This document shows positions 23,686-32,911 of a DNA stretch of 39,197 bases, one piece after another (within the stretch, counting starts at the first letter, position 1; each line of letters opens with the position of its first letter). The position numbers and the translations under genes are program-made. This stretch comes from Criblamydia sequanensis CRIB-18 (GTDB lineage Bacteria > Chlamydiota > Chlamydiia > Chlamydiales > Criblamydiaceae). Location: contig NZ_CCEJ010000015.1 of NCBI RefSeq assembly GCF_000750955.1, positions 1 to 39,197 of the forward strand, written 5' to 3'. Under the pieces are notes generated by a model. The model was not told the DNA's origin. It did no database searches and saw only the letters and a list, made by a program, of their open reading frames with translations.

Positions 23686-24870
23686 ATGAACCTTAACGAA
23701 AGTCTTAAAATGCGCCTTTGGAAAACAAAATTATTTTTTATGAGTCTCGCGCTTTTTAGTGCAGGCTATCTTCAATCGGAAAACTATTATTTTGATCCTT
23801 ACGATAACGAGGCTCCCTACGCGAGTCCAAGCGATTATGAGACTTTCGTTGATGATGACAATTTTGTAGAAGCCTACGATTGCGTCACCCAAGAAATTCC
23901 AATTCCAAGACCTTCATGCAGCTATAGTCTTGAGTTTAAAGCTCTCTATTTACAACCTTCCTGCAGCAATAACCATTATGCCGCTGAAATAATTCCTGTT
24001 CCGACTTTTTCTCCGGACTGGAAAATAAGGGATGTCGACCCGGGGTATGATTTTGGTTTTGAACTTGGATTTGGAATGCTCTGCTATAAAACTTGCCAGG
24101 CCACCCATATCAATTTTGCCCATTTTTATTCGAATGATGAGGATTCAAAAAGAGCTAATACAGGTGAAGTTATTGGCCCTATTTTCGATGTGGGTCCGGA
24201 TGCTTTTATTTATACAAGAGCCGAAGGAAGAGCATTTTTTCATTATGATGCTCTCTCAGTTAATAGAGGGTTTTATTTTAACGCTTGCGACTGCTTTTTC
24301 ACCCATTTGTTTTTGGGGCTTGATACCGTTTATATTAAGCAGAACTTAAATACCTATTTTTCAAATTTGGATGAAACCGTAACCCGTCAATTTAAACAGC
24401 AAAATTCCTTTGTCGGAATCGGCCCTCAAATAGGGGTTGATTTCACAACCCGATTTTTTTATGGCTTTAGATTAGTTGGCGGAGGGGCTTTATCGCTTCT
24501 TGCGGGAAATGCGAGAAACCATGTTAATTTCTATTCTGTGACACCGGCGCTTCCGCCTCTTGAGATAGATCCTCCAAATAAACAATCCTTAAGCATTCAT
24601 GATAGGACGAATGTGGTTGCGGCACTTAAAACAAACCTTGGTTTCGCTTATCTTTTTCGCTTCTGCAATTATATGATAGATTTGGAAGCAGGTTATGATG
24701 TGCGAGTTTACATTAACGCCATACAATCGATGGAAGTCACAAGTGAATCGGTTACAGCACCTCCAATCTCAGATACGGTGGCAGTTAATGCGAGAGCCTT
24801 TCATCGAAGTACCAGCAATTTTGCACTGGCCGGACCCTATATTAGATTTAACGTTGGGTTTTGCTTCTAA
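23686..24870 (+). CDS. MOMP-like / Legionella-OMP-type outer-membrane barrel
   Basis: 394 aa. A signal peptide (LFFMSLALFSAGYLQS, then EN) is followed by an acidic, Tyr-rich segment. Then come alternating amphipathic beta strands (FELGFGML, FVGIGPQIGVDF, FRLVGGGALSLLAG, LGFAYLFRF) ending in a C-terminal aromatic residue (RFNVGFCF), as expected for a porin-like barrel. Many cysteines occur, often in pairs (CDCFF, TCQATH), consistent with disulfide cross-linking of the chlamydial outer envelope. It fits the MOMP-like group found in Legionella and in Simkania/Waddlia-type chlamydiae. The start may be ATG 23686 or ATG 23710; the second gives a more standard signal peptide. It ends eight bases before the convergent cyoE stop. 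Confidence 0.8.
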   Translation: MNLNESLKMRLWKTKLFFMSLALFSAGYLQSENYYFDPYDNEAPYASPSDYETFVDDDNFVEAYDCVTQEIPIPRPSCSYSLEFKALYLQPSCSNNHYAAEIIPVPTFSPDWKIRDVDPGYDFGFELGFGMLCYKTCQATHINFAHFYSNDEDSKRANTGEVIGPIFDVGPDAFIYTRAEGRAFFHYDALSVNRGFYFNACDCFFTHLFLGLDTVYIKQNLNTYFSNLDETVTRQFKQQNSFVGIGPQIGVDFTTRFFYGFRLVGGGALSLLAGNARNHVNFYSVTPALPPLEIDPPNKQSLSIHDRTNVVAALKTNLGFAYLFRFCNYMIDLEAGYDVRVYINAIQSMEVTSESVTAPPISDTVAVNARAFHRSTSNFALAGPYIRFNVGFCF

Positions 24871-24878
24871 AATCGGAA

Positions 24879-25742
24879 TTATGAGGCAGCTCTAACATCA
24901 AAAGGGATAGCAAGAGATAAAGTAAAAATCACAACAAGCGAGCAAATAAACATTTTTTTTGCCCATCGCTTGTCTTTTGATTCCTCGGTACTAAATCCCT
25001 GAAAACAAAGCCATAGCCAGAGAGCTCCAAGAAATAGGGCAAGGGACGCATAGGTATAGCCTGTGTAGCCGCTTACTGTTAGCATAAGGGATACAAAAAC
25101 AAAGGCTATAATGTAAAAAAACATTTGAATTTTTGTTTTCTCAAGCCCTTTCTGTAAAGGCAATACCGGGATGTCAGCGGCTTTATAATCCTCCAGCCGA
25201 TAGATTGAAATCGCAAAAAAATGCGGCATTTGCCACACCGCCACCAATAGAAAGATAAAAATACCACCCATATCAATCTGATTGCTAATAGAGGTGTAGC
25301 CGACAAGTGGGGGAATGGCTCCGGCAACGCTTCCAACTAACGTTCCATAAAAAGAGCGATACTTCATAAAAGCATAAAGAACGAGGTAAATAAAAAAGCC
25401 AAGAAGAGAGAGCCCCAAAGTTAGAGCATTTGTATAAATTCCAAGAATGACAATGCCGATTAAAAGAAGCCATAAACCAAAAGCTAAAGCGCTAGGATTT
25501 GGGATAAGGCCAGTTGCCAAAGGGCGGTTTTTAGTCCTTTCCATTTTTGCATCGGCCTCCCTATCCAAATAATTATTAAAGACACCGGCTGATGCAATGA
25601 TAAAAGAGAGACCTAAAAGAGTTGTCAAAAGCTTAAAAAAATCAATGTCGCCTTTGGATGCTAAAGCAAAACCGCCAAGGGTAGTAACGACATTTCCAAA
25701 AATAATCCCGGGTTTTGTTAACATGGAATAAGTTTTAATCAT
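24879..25742 (-). CDS. cyoE: Protoheme IX farnesyltransferase
   Basis: Makes heme O for the bo3 oxidase by adding a farnesyl group to heme B; 287 aa, about nine membrane helices. The prenyl-diphosphate-binding signature NNYLDREADAKMERTKNRP is intact, and a second Asp-rich loop (YRLEDYKAADIPVLP) is present. Last gene of the cyo operon; its ATG overlaps the cyoD stop (ATGA). Confidence 0.95.
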   Translation of the reverse strand: MIKTYSMLTKPGIIFGNVVTTLGGFALASKGDIDFFKLLTTLLGLSFIIASAGVFNNYLDREADAKMERTKNRPLATGLIPNPSALAFGLWLLLIGIVILGIYTNALTLGLSLLGFFIYLVLYAFMKYRSFYGTLVGSVAGAIPPLVGYTSISNQIDMGGIFIFLLVAVWQMPHFFAISIYRLEDYKAADIPVLPLQKGLEKTKIQMFFYIIAFVFVSLMLTVSGYTGYTYASLALFLGALWLWLCFQGFSTEESKDKRWAKKMFICSLVVIFTLSLAIPFDVRAAS

Positions 25743-26071
25743 TTGGGCTCCATCATTCTATAGTCGAGACTATACATAATCCAAAGGGATCCGATAACGA
25801 CTATACAGGTCACTGAAAGCATAAAAAGAAAAACGAGCGCCTTCCAATAAGGAGCTTTCTCCTTTCCCACATGCAAGAAAAAAAATAACTGGATAGAAGC
25901 TTGGAGGATGGCTAAAATTGAAAGGCCTAAAAAAAGGAATTCACCTTTTAAAATATTTTTAAAGGCCAAAAAAAATGAAATAAAGGTTAAAATAAGAGAG
26001 AGAATAAAGCCGATACTATAGCTAACTAACGACCCCTCTTTTTCAATTTTGATTGTTTTCTCGTTTTCCAA
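25739..26071 (-). CDS. cyoD: Cytochrome bo3 oxidase subunit IV
   Basis: 110 aa (E. coli CyoD: 109) with three membrane helices and the family segment LFFFLHVGKEKAPYW. A helper subunit needed for assembly of the oxidase. It starts with TTG at 26071, as no ATG precedes the conserved region; GGGAG lies upstream within the end of cyoC. It is translationally coupled to its neighbours in the cyo operon. Confidence 0.92.
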   Translation of the reverse strand: MENEKTIKIEKEGSLVSYSIGFILSLILTFISFFLAFKNILKGEFLFLGLSILAILQASIQLFFFLHVGKEKAPYWKALVFLFMLSVTCIVVIGSLWIMYSLDYRMMEPK

Positions 26072-26074
26072 TTT

Positions 26075-26662
26075 TCAAGCCGCTCCCATCAAATAGACAA
26101 TTGTAAAAATAAAAATCCAAATCACATCAAGAAAATGCCAAAATAAAGTTAGACAGCTAAGACGCCTAAAGGTATTGATCGTGATGCCTTGAAAGACAAT
26201 TTGGAATCCTAGAACTAAAATCCAAATAAGTCCCGATAGAATATGAAGACCGTGAGTTCCAACAAGAGTAAAATAAGAAGATAGAAAAGCGCTTTTTCTA
26301 GGGGTATGGCCTTCTTGAATTAAATTGGAAAACTCATGACCTTCCATGGCAAGAAATGCAAACCCAAGAAGAAAGGTGAGGCTTAAGAAAATGAGGACTT
26401 GGTTTTTTGAGCGTTTATAAGCTGAAAGTAAGCCCAAGCCTGAAATAAAACTGCTTAAAAGAAGGATTAACGTCTCAGAGAAAGCATAAGGTAAACTAAA
26501 AATTTCTTTGGCAGACGGACCGCCATTTATATTATGATGCAAAACACCATAGGTTGCGAAAAAAGTGGCAAATAAAAGACAATCGGTCATGAGATAGGTC
26601 CAAAACCCGAATAGCGTTCTATCATAGGTTTCGTAATTTTCAAGGGTCGTTTCAATAGCCAT
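26075..26662 (-). CDS. cyoC: Cytochrome bo3 oxidase subunit III
   Basis: 195 aa with five membrane helices (E. coli CyoC: 204). Landmarks: FGFWTYLMTDCLLFATFFATY, then LSSYFTLVGTHGLHILSGL and the C-terminal FWHFLDVIWIFIFTIVYLMG. The start is ATG 26662, giving an N-terminus like known CyoC; the frame is open to 26719 but that part overlaps cyoB. The ATG overlaps the cyoB 3' end by 11 bases. Confidence 0.93.
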   Translation of the reverse strand: MAIETTLENYETYDRTLFGFWTYLMTDCLLFATFFATYGVLHHNINGGPSAKEIFSLPYAFSETLILLLSSFISGLGLLSAYKRSKNQVLIFLSLTFLLGFAFLAMEGHEFSNLIQEGHTPRKSAFLSSYFTLVGTHGLHILSGLIWILVLGFQIVFQGITINTFRRLSCLTLFWHFLDVIWIFIFTIVYLMGAA

Positions 26663-28649
26663 GGCGTTTTTTTTCTCTTGACGATTCAATTTTAGCAATT
26701 TTACTTGCCGGGTACTCATATTCGATCTGATTTAACGAAAGGCGGGTGATGGTTAAAGCTAAAATGCTGAGTAAACTTAATAGTGAAAGCCAGCCAATAT
26801 TCCAGATTAGGCCGAAGCCTAAAAGCAAACTAAAAAAACCGATAAAAACACCCATTGAAGAATTTTTAGGAAGATGGATGCCTTGGTAATGCTCTACGTG
26901 TTGGTTTTTTTGAAGATGTTTATTCTCCCAAAAAGCGTCTCGTTGAGTCACGTTTGGAAGATGCGCAAAATTATAGAGAGGGGGCGGTGAAGAAGTCGAC
27001 CATTCCAAGGTTCTCCCATTCCAGGGATCTCCTGTCAAATCACGGTTTTCATTTCGTTTTAAGACGCTTACAAGAAGTTGTAGGTTTTGAAGGATGACGC
27101 CGATAATAATGAAGAGAATGCCGATGGCCGCAACGATATAAAGAGGCTGCCATCCGGTTGAGGCTTCATAGTGGTTGATCCTTCTTGTTGCTCCCATGAA
27201 TCCAAGGACATATAAAGGCATAAAGGCGATTAAAAAACCAAGGAACCAAAACCAAAAAGCTTGCTTGCCAAGTCTTTCGTTTAAAGTAAACCCAAAAACT
27301 TTAGGGAACCAATAAGTATAGCCTGCAAAAAAACCGAATAAAACCCCGCCGATCACCATGGAGTGAAAATGAGCAATTAAAAATAAACTGTTATGAACTT
27401 GAAAGTCTGCCGGTGGAATGGACATTAAAACCCCGGACATGCCGCCTGTTGTAAAAATAAAAATAAAACCTAGAAACCAGAGCATGGGTGTTTTAAAATG
27501 AACGCGTCCTCCATAGAGAGTAAAAAGCCAATTGAATACTTTAACTCCTGTTGGAATGGCTATAAACATAGTCATGACTCCAAAAAAAGCATTGACATTA
27601 GCGCCGGCGCCCATTGTAAAAAAATGATGAAGCCATACGATAAAAGAGAGAATGGTGATGCCGACAAGCGCCCAAACCATAGAAACGTATCCAAAGAGCC
27701 TTTTTTCAGAAAAAGTCGCTACAATTTCAGAGAAAATTCCAAAAGCCGGTAAGATGAGGATATAAACCTCAGGGTGGCCCCAAGCCCAAATTAAATTAAC
27801 AAAAAGCATCGGGTTCCCGTCGGCTTCGCTTGTAAAAAAATGCATTCCGAACATTCGATCCAAAGAGAGCATTGCGAGAGTCGCAGTTAAAATGGGAAAA
27901 GCGAAAATGACAAGCACCATGCTTGTGAGTGCGCTCCAAGTAAATAAAGGCATTTTCATAAGGGTCATGCCGGGACAGCGTAATTTTAAGATGGTCACAA
28001 AAAAATTAATGCCTGAAAGCAAGCTGCCGATACCCGCAATTTGAATGCTCCATATCCAATAATCCACTCCGACATCAGGGCTGTATCGAAGCCCTGAAAG
28101 AGGAGGGTAAGCAAGCCAACCGGCTCCTGAAAAATTCCCGATCATTAAAGATAAATTAACTAAAATGGCGCCAACTGAAAAAAGCCAAAAACTTAAAGAA
28201 TTAAGGAAAGGAAAAGCTACATCCCTTGCTCCGATTTGAAGAGGTACAATGATATTCAATAATCCAAAAACGACTCCCATGCCTACAAAAAAAATCATGG
28301 TAGTGCCGTGGGCAGTAAAAATTTGCTGAAAATGAGAAGGCTTTAGATAGCCGGTTGATTCCCCGACTGAAAGCACAAGCTGGGATCTGATCATGCTGGC
28401 ATCGACAATGCCTTTAAAAAGCATTAACAAAGCAACCACAAGATACATGATGCCAATTCGTTTGGGATCGAGAGTTGTGATCCAACGATACCAAAGGCCT
28501 TTCCAGCCTTGATAGTAGAAAAGAAGCCCTGAAATAATAATGGCGGTCACTATGATGGCAATGCTAACACTTGCCTCGATGCCATCATGTTGAAAGGCTT
28601 TTATAGATAATTTTCCAAACCAGTCTGTCCAAGAGCCATCTTCATTCAT
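26652..28649 (-). CDS. cyoB: Cytochrome bo3 oxidase subunit I
   Basis: Catalytic heme-copper oxidase subunit, 665 aa (E. coli 663), about 15 membrane helices. All metal ligands are present: FTAHG (heme b), WAWGHPEVYILILP (CuB His and cross-linked Tyr), WLHHFFTMG (CuB), AHFHSMVIGG (heme o3 and heme b). At the quinol site the Asp, His and Gln corresponding to E. coli D75, H98 and Q101 are kept (Asp83, His106, Gln109), but R71 is replaced by Lys79. It oxidises quinol, reduces O2 and pumps protons. GAGGGAAG precedes the ATG within the cyoA end. Confidence 0.97.
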   Translation of the reverse strand: MNEDGSWTDWFGKLSIKAFQHDGIEASVSIAIIVTAIIISGLLFYYQGWKGLWYRWITTLDPKRIGIMYLVVALLMLFKGIVDASMIRSQLVLSVGESTGYLKPSHFQQIFTAHGTTMIFFVGMGVVFGLLNIIVPLQIGARDVAFPFLNSLSFWLFSVGAILVNLSLMIGNFSGAGWLAYPPLSGLRYSPDVGVDYWIWSIQIAGIGSLLSGINFFVTILKLRCPGMTLMKMPLFTWSALTSMVLVIFAFPILTATLAMLSLDRMFGMHFFTSEADGNPMLFVNLIWAWGHPEVYILILPAFGIFSEIVATFSEKRLFGYVSMVWALVGITILSFIVWLHHFFTMGAGANVNAFFGVMTMFIAIPTGVKVFNWLFTLYGGRVHFKTPMLWFLGFIFIFTTGGMSGVLMSIPPADFQVHNSLFLIAHFHSMVIGGVLFGFFAGYTYWFPKVFGFTLNERLGKQAFWFWFLGFLIAFMPLYVLGFMGATRRINHYEASTGWQPLYIVAAIGILFIIIGVILQNLQLLVSVLKRNENRDLTGDPWNGRTLEWSTSSPPPLYNFAHLPNVTQRDAFWENKHLQKNQHVEHYQGIHLPKNSSMGVFIGFFSLLLGFGLIWNIGWLSLLSLLSILALTITRLSLNQIEYEYPASKIAKIESSREKKRHGY

Positions 28650-29511
28650 GTAAAGGGTCTTCCCTCATAGGTTTCATGACAATCCAGTTAAAAAGGTTAT
28701 CGTTATTTAACTTATAAAAGCTTTTTGGCGTAATTACACTTGGTTTTGCAAGCTCATTGTATTCACTAACGTCAAGGGTTTGGCTGGAGTCAATATTTTT
28801 TAGCCATGACTCAAAGTCTTCTTCTGTACTTGCTTTTGCAATAAATACCATTGAAGAGAAGCCCTCGCCGCTAAGGTTTGCAGAAGATCCCCTAAATTCG
28901 CCGACTGTATCCGCAATAAGATGAAGTTTTGTTTTCATCCCGGGCATGGCATATATTTGCCCCCCAAGTTCAGGTATCCAAAAAGAGTTCATAGGTGCAT
29001 CAGAGGTTATCTCAAAATTAATAGGGGTATCTTTTGGGAATTGAATAAAGTTAAGAGAGGCAATTTTTTGTTCGGGATAAAGAAATAACCATTTCCACTG
29101 AAGAGCCACCACTTGAATGGTAAGGGGCTTTTTATCTGATTCTAAAGGTTTGTATGGGTCTAGTTCGTGGCTGCTTTTCCACGCTATAAAAGATAAAATT
29201 GCGATAATTACACAAGGAAACCCCCACCAAACGGATTCAGCAAGATAGCTATGGTCCCATTCGGGTGTGTATGAAGCTTTTTTATTTCCGGCTCGATATT
29301 TTATTGAAATATAGAGGGTTAATAAAAAGACCGGAATTACAACAATCAACATAAGCAGCGTTGAAATAAGCATCAAATGGCTTTGTTTTTCGGCAATCAA
29401 ACCTTTAGGGTTTAGAAGCGCGATTTGATCGCGAAACAAAAAAACAAGTCCAAGAGAGGCGATTGCTGCTAATAGCAGCGCATATAAGGAAAATAAATAT
29501 TTCTTATTCAT
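28642..29511 (-). CDS. cyoA: Cytochrome bo3 oxidase subunit II
   Basis: 289 aa with two N-terminal membrane helices and a periplasmic cupredoxin-fold domain. Landmarks: VVALQWKWLFLYPEQKIASLN, MNSFWIPELGGQIYAMPGM, ANLSGEGFSSMVF. The CuA ligands of cytochrome c oxidases are absent, as expected for a quinol oxidase. The lipobox cysteine of E. coli CyoA (LSGCNS) is not present, so this subunit is probably not lipidated. First gene of cyoABCDE; it starts only 16 bases after the stop of the Ntn-hydrolase gene and overlaps cyoB by eight bases. Confidence 0.95.
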   Translation of the reverse strand: MNKKYLFSLYALLLAAIASLGLVFLFRDQIALLNPKGLIAEKQSHLMLISTLLMLIVVIPVFLLTLYISIKYRAGNKKASYTPEWDHSYLAESVWWGFPCVIIAILSFIAWKSSHELDPYKPLESDKKPLTIQVVALQWKWLFLYPEQKIASLNFIQFPKDTPINFEITSDAPMNSFWIPELGGQIYAMPGMKTKLHLIADTVGEFRGSSANLSGEGFSSMVFIAKASTEEDFESWLKNIDSSQTLDVSEYNELAKPSVITPKSFYKLNNDNLFNWIVMKPMREDPLHE

Positions 29512-29527
29512 TTACTCAATCAAAAAT

Positions 29528-30712
29528 CTATTTTTTAATCGGGGTAAATTTATCGGTAATATCGTTCACAATAAAATCTCTTGTCACTTCATTTTGTTTT
29601 ATCCCGGGCTTTGAGAAATCTAATTTTTTTAGATCTACCGCTTGAATTTCGAGACTGAAATAGTCTCTAAAATAGGTTTTTAATTGAGTTTGATCATGCA
29701 CCACTATCCACTGTGTGAAATCGGTATTAATCGTTTTATTAATATTTATGGAAGGATCGCCTTTATTAGCTTCGATGATGTGGTTTAGAAGTTCTTTAGA
29801 AAAGCCTACATGTATATCAGAGGGTTTTTCTCGAATAATTCCAAAAAAGATGTCAAATGTATTCAAGATATGAAACCCAAGCCTTGCGGCATCGTCTCCA
29901 TTTTTAGCAACAGTTGCCCAGGCTGAATATAAGCTTGCTCTAACAAAACGAGACGGCGGCGTATAGTCCCCGGGTATTCCAAGCAGCCCTGAACCTTCGC
30001 CAATAGCCTTGATAAGGTCTTTTTTTGAGTTTGTAAAATCAGGAATATTTAAGGGAGATAGATTTACATAATTCGATAAGTTTTTGATATGCCAGTCAAA
30101 GGGAGGGGAATTGGTTAATACTTTGACCGGGTTATCATGGATGAATTTTTTACCGCCGACATATTCAACGACAATCACACTTCCTTTACTATCCGCTATG
30201 TAGTAGTGCAACGGTAGAGAAAAATTGATAGAGGGTATCGGTTGTTGAACGACTAAAATTTTATCCAAAAGAGAAGTGGCTTCTTCTACTGTAGCACAAT
30301 TTGAAAGAAGAAAAGCTCCAAGCTCCCAGGCGCCGATGGTTCTATCCAGCTTTTCTGGGTCTTCTTTTTCATACTCGGCAAATCCCGGTAAAAGAAGCAT
30401 GCCGACCACAAGCCCTTTCTCATTCATCCCATCTGAAACCACATTTGGAAACAGCCATTGATTGACGCCCACAAAACCATATTTGGTTTTCCAGTTTAAA
30501 CCGGGTTTATTGTTTGGCGCAGTTCCCTGATAACTTGTATTTCTTGGCACTAAAAGAAGATTCGATCTTAAGTCAACGCCAAGCTCCATGGATCGGCAAT
30601 AAACTAAAGAGTTATCTTGCGAGGTCAGCTGAAACGCTGTGCAAGCATTCAAGGTCTGAAAACAGAAAGGAAAGAGATAAAGCAATTTTGTAAGTTTAAA
30701 AAGGAAACGCAT
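29528..30712 (-). CDS. Exported linear amide C-N hydrolase (choloylglycine hydrolase family)
   Basis: 394 aa Ntn-hydrolase related to penicillin V acylase and bile-salt hydrolase. A signal peptide ends at NA/CTAF, so cleavage would expose the catalytic Cys24 as the new N-terminus. The following segment SLVYCRSMELGVDLRSNLLLV matches Gram-negative members of this family (R-x-M-E instead of the R-x-M-D of Gram-positive enzymes). It may hydrolyse N-acyl amides; reported Gram-negative substrates include penicillin V, bile salts and acyl-homoserine lactones. AGGAG is six bases before the ATG. It lies between the bicupin and cyoA on one strand; shared transcription is possible. Confidence 0.87.
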   Translation of the reverse strand: MRFLFKLTKLLYLFPFCFQTLNACTAFQLTSQDNSLVYCRSMELGVDLRSNLLLVPRNTSYQGTAPNNKPGLNWKTKYGFVGVNQWLFPNVVSDGMNEKGLVVGMLLLPGFAEYEKEDPEKLDRTIGAWELGAFLLSNCATVEEATSLLDKILVVQQPIPSINFSLPLHYYIADSKGSVIVVEYVGGKKFIHDNPVKVLTNSPPFDWHIKNLSNYVNLSPLNIPDFTNSKKDLIKAIGEGSGLLGIPGDYTPPSRFVRASLYSAWATVAKNGDDAARLGFHILNTFDIFFGIIREKPSDIHVGFSKELLNHIIEANKGDPSININKTINTDFTQWIVVHDQTQLKTYFRDYFSLEIQAVDLKKLDFSKPGIKQNEVTRDFIVNDITDKFTPIKK

Positions 30713-30781
30713 CTTTCTCTCCTGTAAAATAAAATTTAAACTTTATATAACGGGAGAGGCATTTTATAGTCTACGCCCTTT

Positions 30782-31786
30782 TTAAATTGGAACGATTACA
30801 AGCGGCTCTTTAGGCTTTTTAAAAGAATCAAAATAGCTTGGTGAAGTGTCAAAAACAGAAGATAGCAATTCATTAGGATAGGAACCAAGGACCTCGCCGA
30901 TGCCAATATAATCGGGCTGTTCATGGTTAAAAAAGGCTATTACCTCGACATTTTCCGACCCGATATTTTCAATGTTATGAAAATAGGAGGCCGGAGCAAA
31001 AGCCCCTTCTCCTGCTTTTACTTCCATGACATCTAAAGATCCGTCAGGTGAAAGAACTGTAATTTTAGTTTTACCTTTAACTATGTAAACAAGCTCGCCT
31101 GCGTTGGTGTGCCAATGAGGTTCGACAACCCCCGGATTATTCAAGCCAAAACCTAAAATTCCAAGCCCATTTAATAAAGGCAAAGTAGTTTTAGTGCCGA
31201 TTTGAAGATAGCCCCCTTTGGTTAAGATCGCTTTATTGCTAGCTTCAATATCAAATTTAAAACGATTTGTAGTTGGCTTGGGAATTTGCTTGAGAGGGGG
31301 AAGTGTTTTAATGCATTCATCGCTTTTTGATTTTTTTAAGCCATCCGCAAAAGTTGAATTCGTCCCGAAAGTATCATTAAAAACACTATCGGAGAGAGAA
31401 TAGATAGCTTTTGAAAGAACCATGGTATCAGGATTAGCGTTATCATACGCAAAGTTGATGACCCCTGTACGATCGCCGATGTTTTCGATATGGTAGATAT
31501 AGCCTTTAGGGATAAAGAACATTTCCCCTTTTTTTAAGGTAAAAACTTCCGCGCTTGTCGGGGTTCTAATTGTAACCAAGTGATTCCCTTCAGTGCAAAA
31601 ACCGATTTTATTGGCGTTGGGATGCCAAATAGGTTCAAGAGACCCTCTTTGGTTTAAATTCAGCTGAGAAAAAGCAATATTTACAAACCCCGGAACATCT
31701 TTAGAGGTCACAAGAGTCAGACTGCCTGAGCTATTTGCTTTTTTAGGTTTTATCGAATCCAGACTAAAAAAGAATTTACCGGCCAT
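30782..31786 (-). CDS. Bicupin protein with one degenerate metal site
   Basis: 334 aa, two cupin domains (about 25-130 and 195-300), oxalate-decarboxylase-like. Domain 2 has a complete motif: EPHWHTNAGELVYIVKG and SYFHNIENIG (His, His, Glu, His). In domain 1 the same place reads EPIWHPNANKIGFC, so the first His is Ile and the Glu is Lys; only the second and last His remain. One metal ion in domain 2 is therefore expected. No signal peptide; AAGGAT precedes the ATG. The substrate is unknown; related bicupins include oxalate decarboxylase and seed-storage-like proteins. Confidence 0.85.
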   Translation of the reverse strand: MAGKFFFSLDSIKPKKANSSGSLTLVTSKDVPGFVNIAFSQLNLNQRGSLEPIWHPNANKIGFCTEGNHLVTIRTPTSAEVFTLKKGEMFFIPKGYIYHIENIGDRTGVINFAYDNANPDTMVLSKAIYSLSDSVFNDTFGTNSTFADGLKKSKSDECIKTLPPLKQIPKPTTNRFKFDIEASNKAILTKGGYLQIGTKTTLPLLNGLGILGFGLNNPGVVEPHWHTNAGELVYIVKGKTKITVLSPDGSLDVMEVKAGEGAFAPASYFHNIENIGSENVEVIAFFNHEQPDYIGIGEVLGSYPNELLSSVFDTSPSYFDSFKKPKEPLVIVPI

Positions 31787-32060
31787 AACGATCCTTATAA
31801 ATTATTAAAATTCAATTATTTAAATTGTTCCCAACCCTAGCGGTCTTTTCTTAAGGAATAAGCCATTTGTTTAATTTCTGCAATGACCGAGCTCGAAAAT
31901 AGGATTACCGTATTTTATAGTACTTGCAGATAATAACTTAAGACATTGTTTAAAATTAATTTTTATGTTTTGAGCGAGTGTTTTCTACCCCCAGAAAGTT
32001 TTTGAAAAAATCGATTATTATCGCTAAAGTTTCATCAAAAAAATGAAATGGGATTCCGAG
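31787..32060. other. Divergent intergenic region
   Basis: About 270 bases between the bicupin gene (minus) and the DUF2608 gene (plus). It must hold both promoters, but no close -35/-10 pair with proper spacing was found and no reading frame is convincing. Confidence 0.3.
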
Positions 32061-32858
32061 ATGAAAAATATACTTATAACTCTTTTGCTTTCGATTAATG
32101 CTATTGTCTTAAGCTTAAAAGCTGAGATAATAGAAACGGATCGATTCAAGAAAATAAAAGAACACATTCAACCAAGAACGCTTGTTCTCTTAGATATCGA
32201 TGATACCCTCTTAGTTCCAACTCAAACTCTAGGAACGGATGCCTGGTTTGTTTACCGCTTGAGCCAATATTCAAAAGTCCATAAGGACCCAAAGACTGCT
32301 TTAGACAAAGCTTTAGCTGAATGGGAATCGATTCGCCATGTTACAAAAGTTAAGCTTGTGGAAGACGACACGGATCAAATTATTAAAGAGATTCAAAAAG
32401 AAAACACGGCAATTATGGGATTAACCACCCAAAGTTTGAGTCTTTCTGCAAGAACCATTAATCAGTTGAGATCCTTAAATATAGATTTATCTAAAACGGC
32501 ACCCGCTTCCGAGGATCATTATTTTGTGCAGGAAAACTTAGGGCTTCTTTATCAGCAGGGAATTCTCTTCACTTCCGGCACTTCAAAAGGGGAAGCCGTA
32601 ATAAAAATACTGGATAAAATCGGCTATAAACCTGATAGAATTCTTTTTATTAACGACAAACATAAGCATTTATTGGATGTTGAAACAAGTGTTCAGGCAA
32701 GAGGAATTCCTTTTACAGGTTTACGTTATAGCTATTCTGATGAGAGAGTGGCTAATTTTTGCCATGAACTTGCCGAAATACAGTGGAAACATTCTACCTT
32801 TGGCAATCTTCTATCGGATGAAGAAGCTTTGGTGTTATTAAAGTCGAAACAAAATTAA
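32061..32858 (+). CDS. Exported DUF2608 HAD-like protein
   Basis: 265 aa. A signal peptide (MKNILITLLLSINAIVLSLKA, then EI) is followed by the HAD motif I LLDIDDTLL with Asp45 and Asp47. Lys is in TSGTSKGEAV and the acidic motif is ILFINDKHKHL, so the phosphatase active site looks complete. It matches the DUF2608 family known mostly from Chlamydia and Legionella relatives. ATG 32061 is chosen because it starts directly with the signal peptide; ATG 32043 is in frame with six extra residues. A periplasmic or secreted phosphatase is likely; the substrate is unknown. Confidence 0.85.
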   Translation: MKNILITLLLSINAIVLSLKAEIIETDRFKKIKEHIQPRTLVLLDIDDTLLVPTQTLGTDAWFVYRLSQYSKVHKDPKTALDKALAEWESIRHVTKVKLVEDDTDQIIKEIQKENTAIMGLTTQSLSLSARTINQLRSLNIDLSKTAPASEDHYFVQENLGLLYQQGILFTSGTSKGEAVIKILDKIGYKPDRILFINDKHKHLLDVETSVQARGIPFTGLRYSYSDERVANFCHELAEIQWKHSTFGNLLSDEEALVLLKSKQN

Positions 32859-32866
32859 TGGGTATT

Positions 32867-32900
32867 TATCACGCTTGAAAATCTATTTTCAAGCGTGATA
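32867..32900 (+). terminator. Strong hairpin between convergent genes
   Basis: TATCACGCTTGAAAA (32867-32881) and TTTTCAAGCGTGATA (32886-32900) form a perfect 15-bp stem with a four-base loop, between the DUF2608 stop and the katE stop. It may terminate transcripts from both sides; the T-run after it is weak on both strands. Confidence 0.75.
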
Positions 32901-32911
32901 ATACAAACTTT

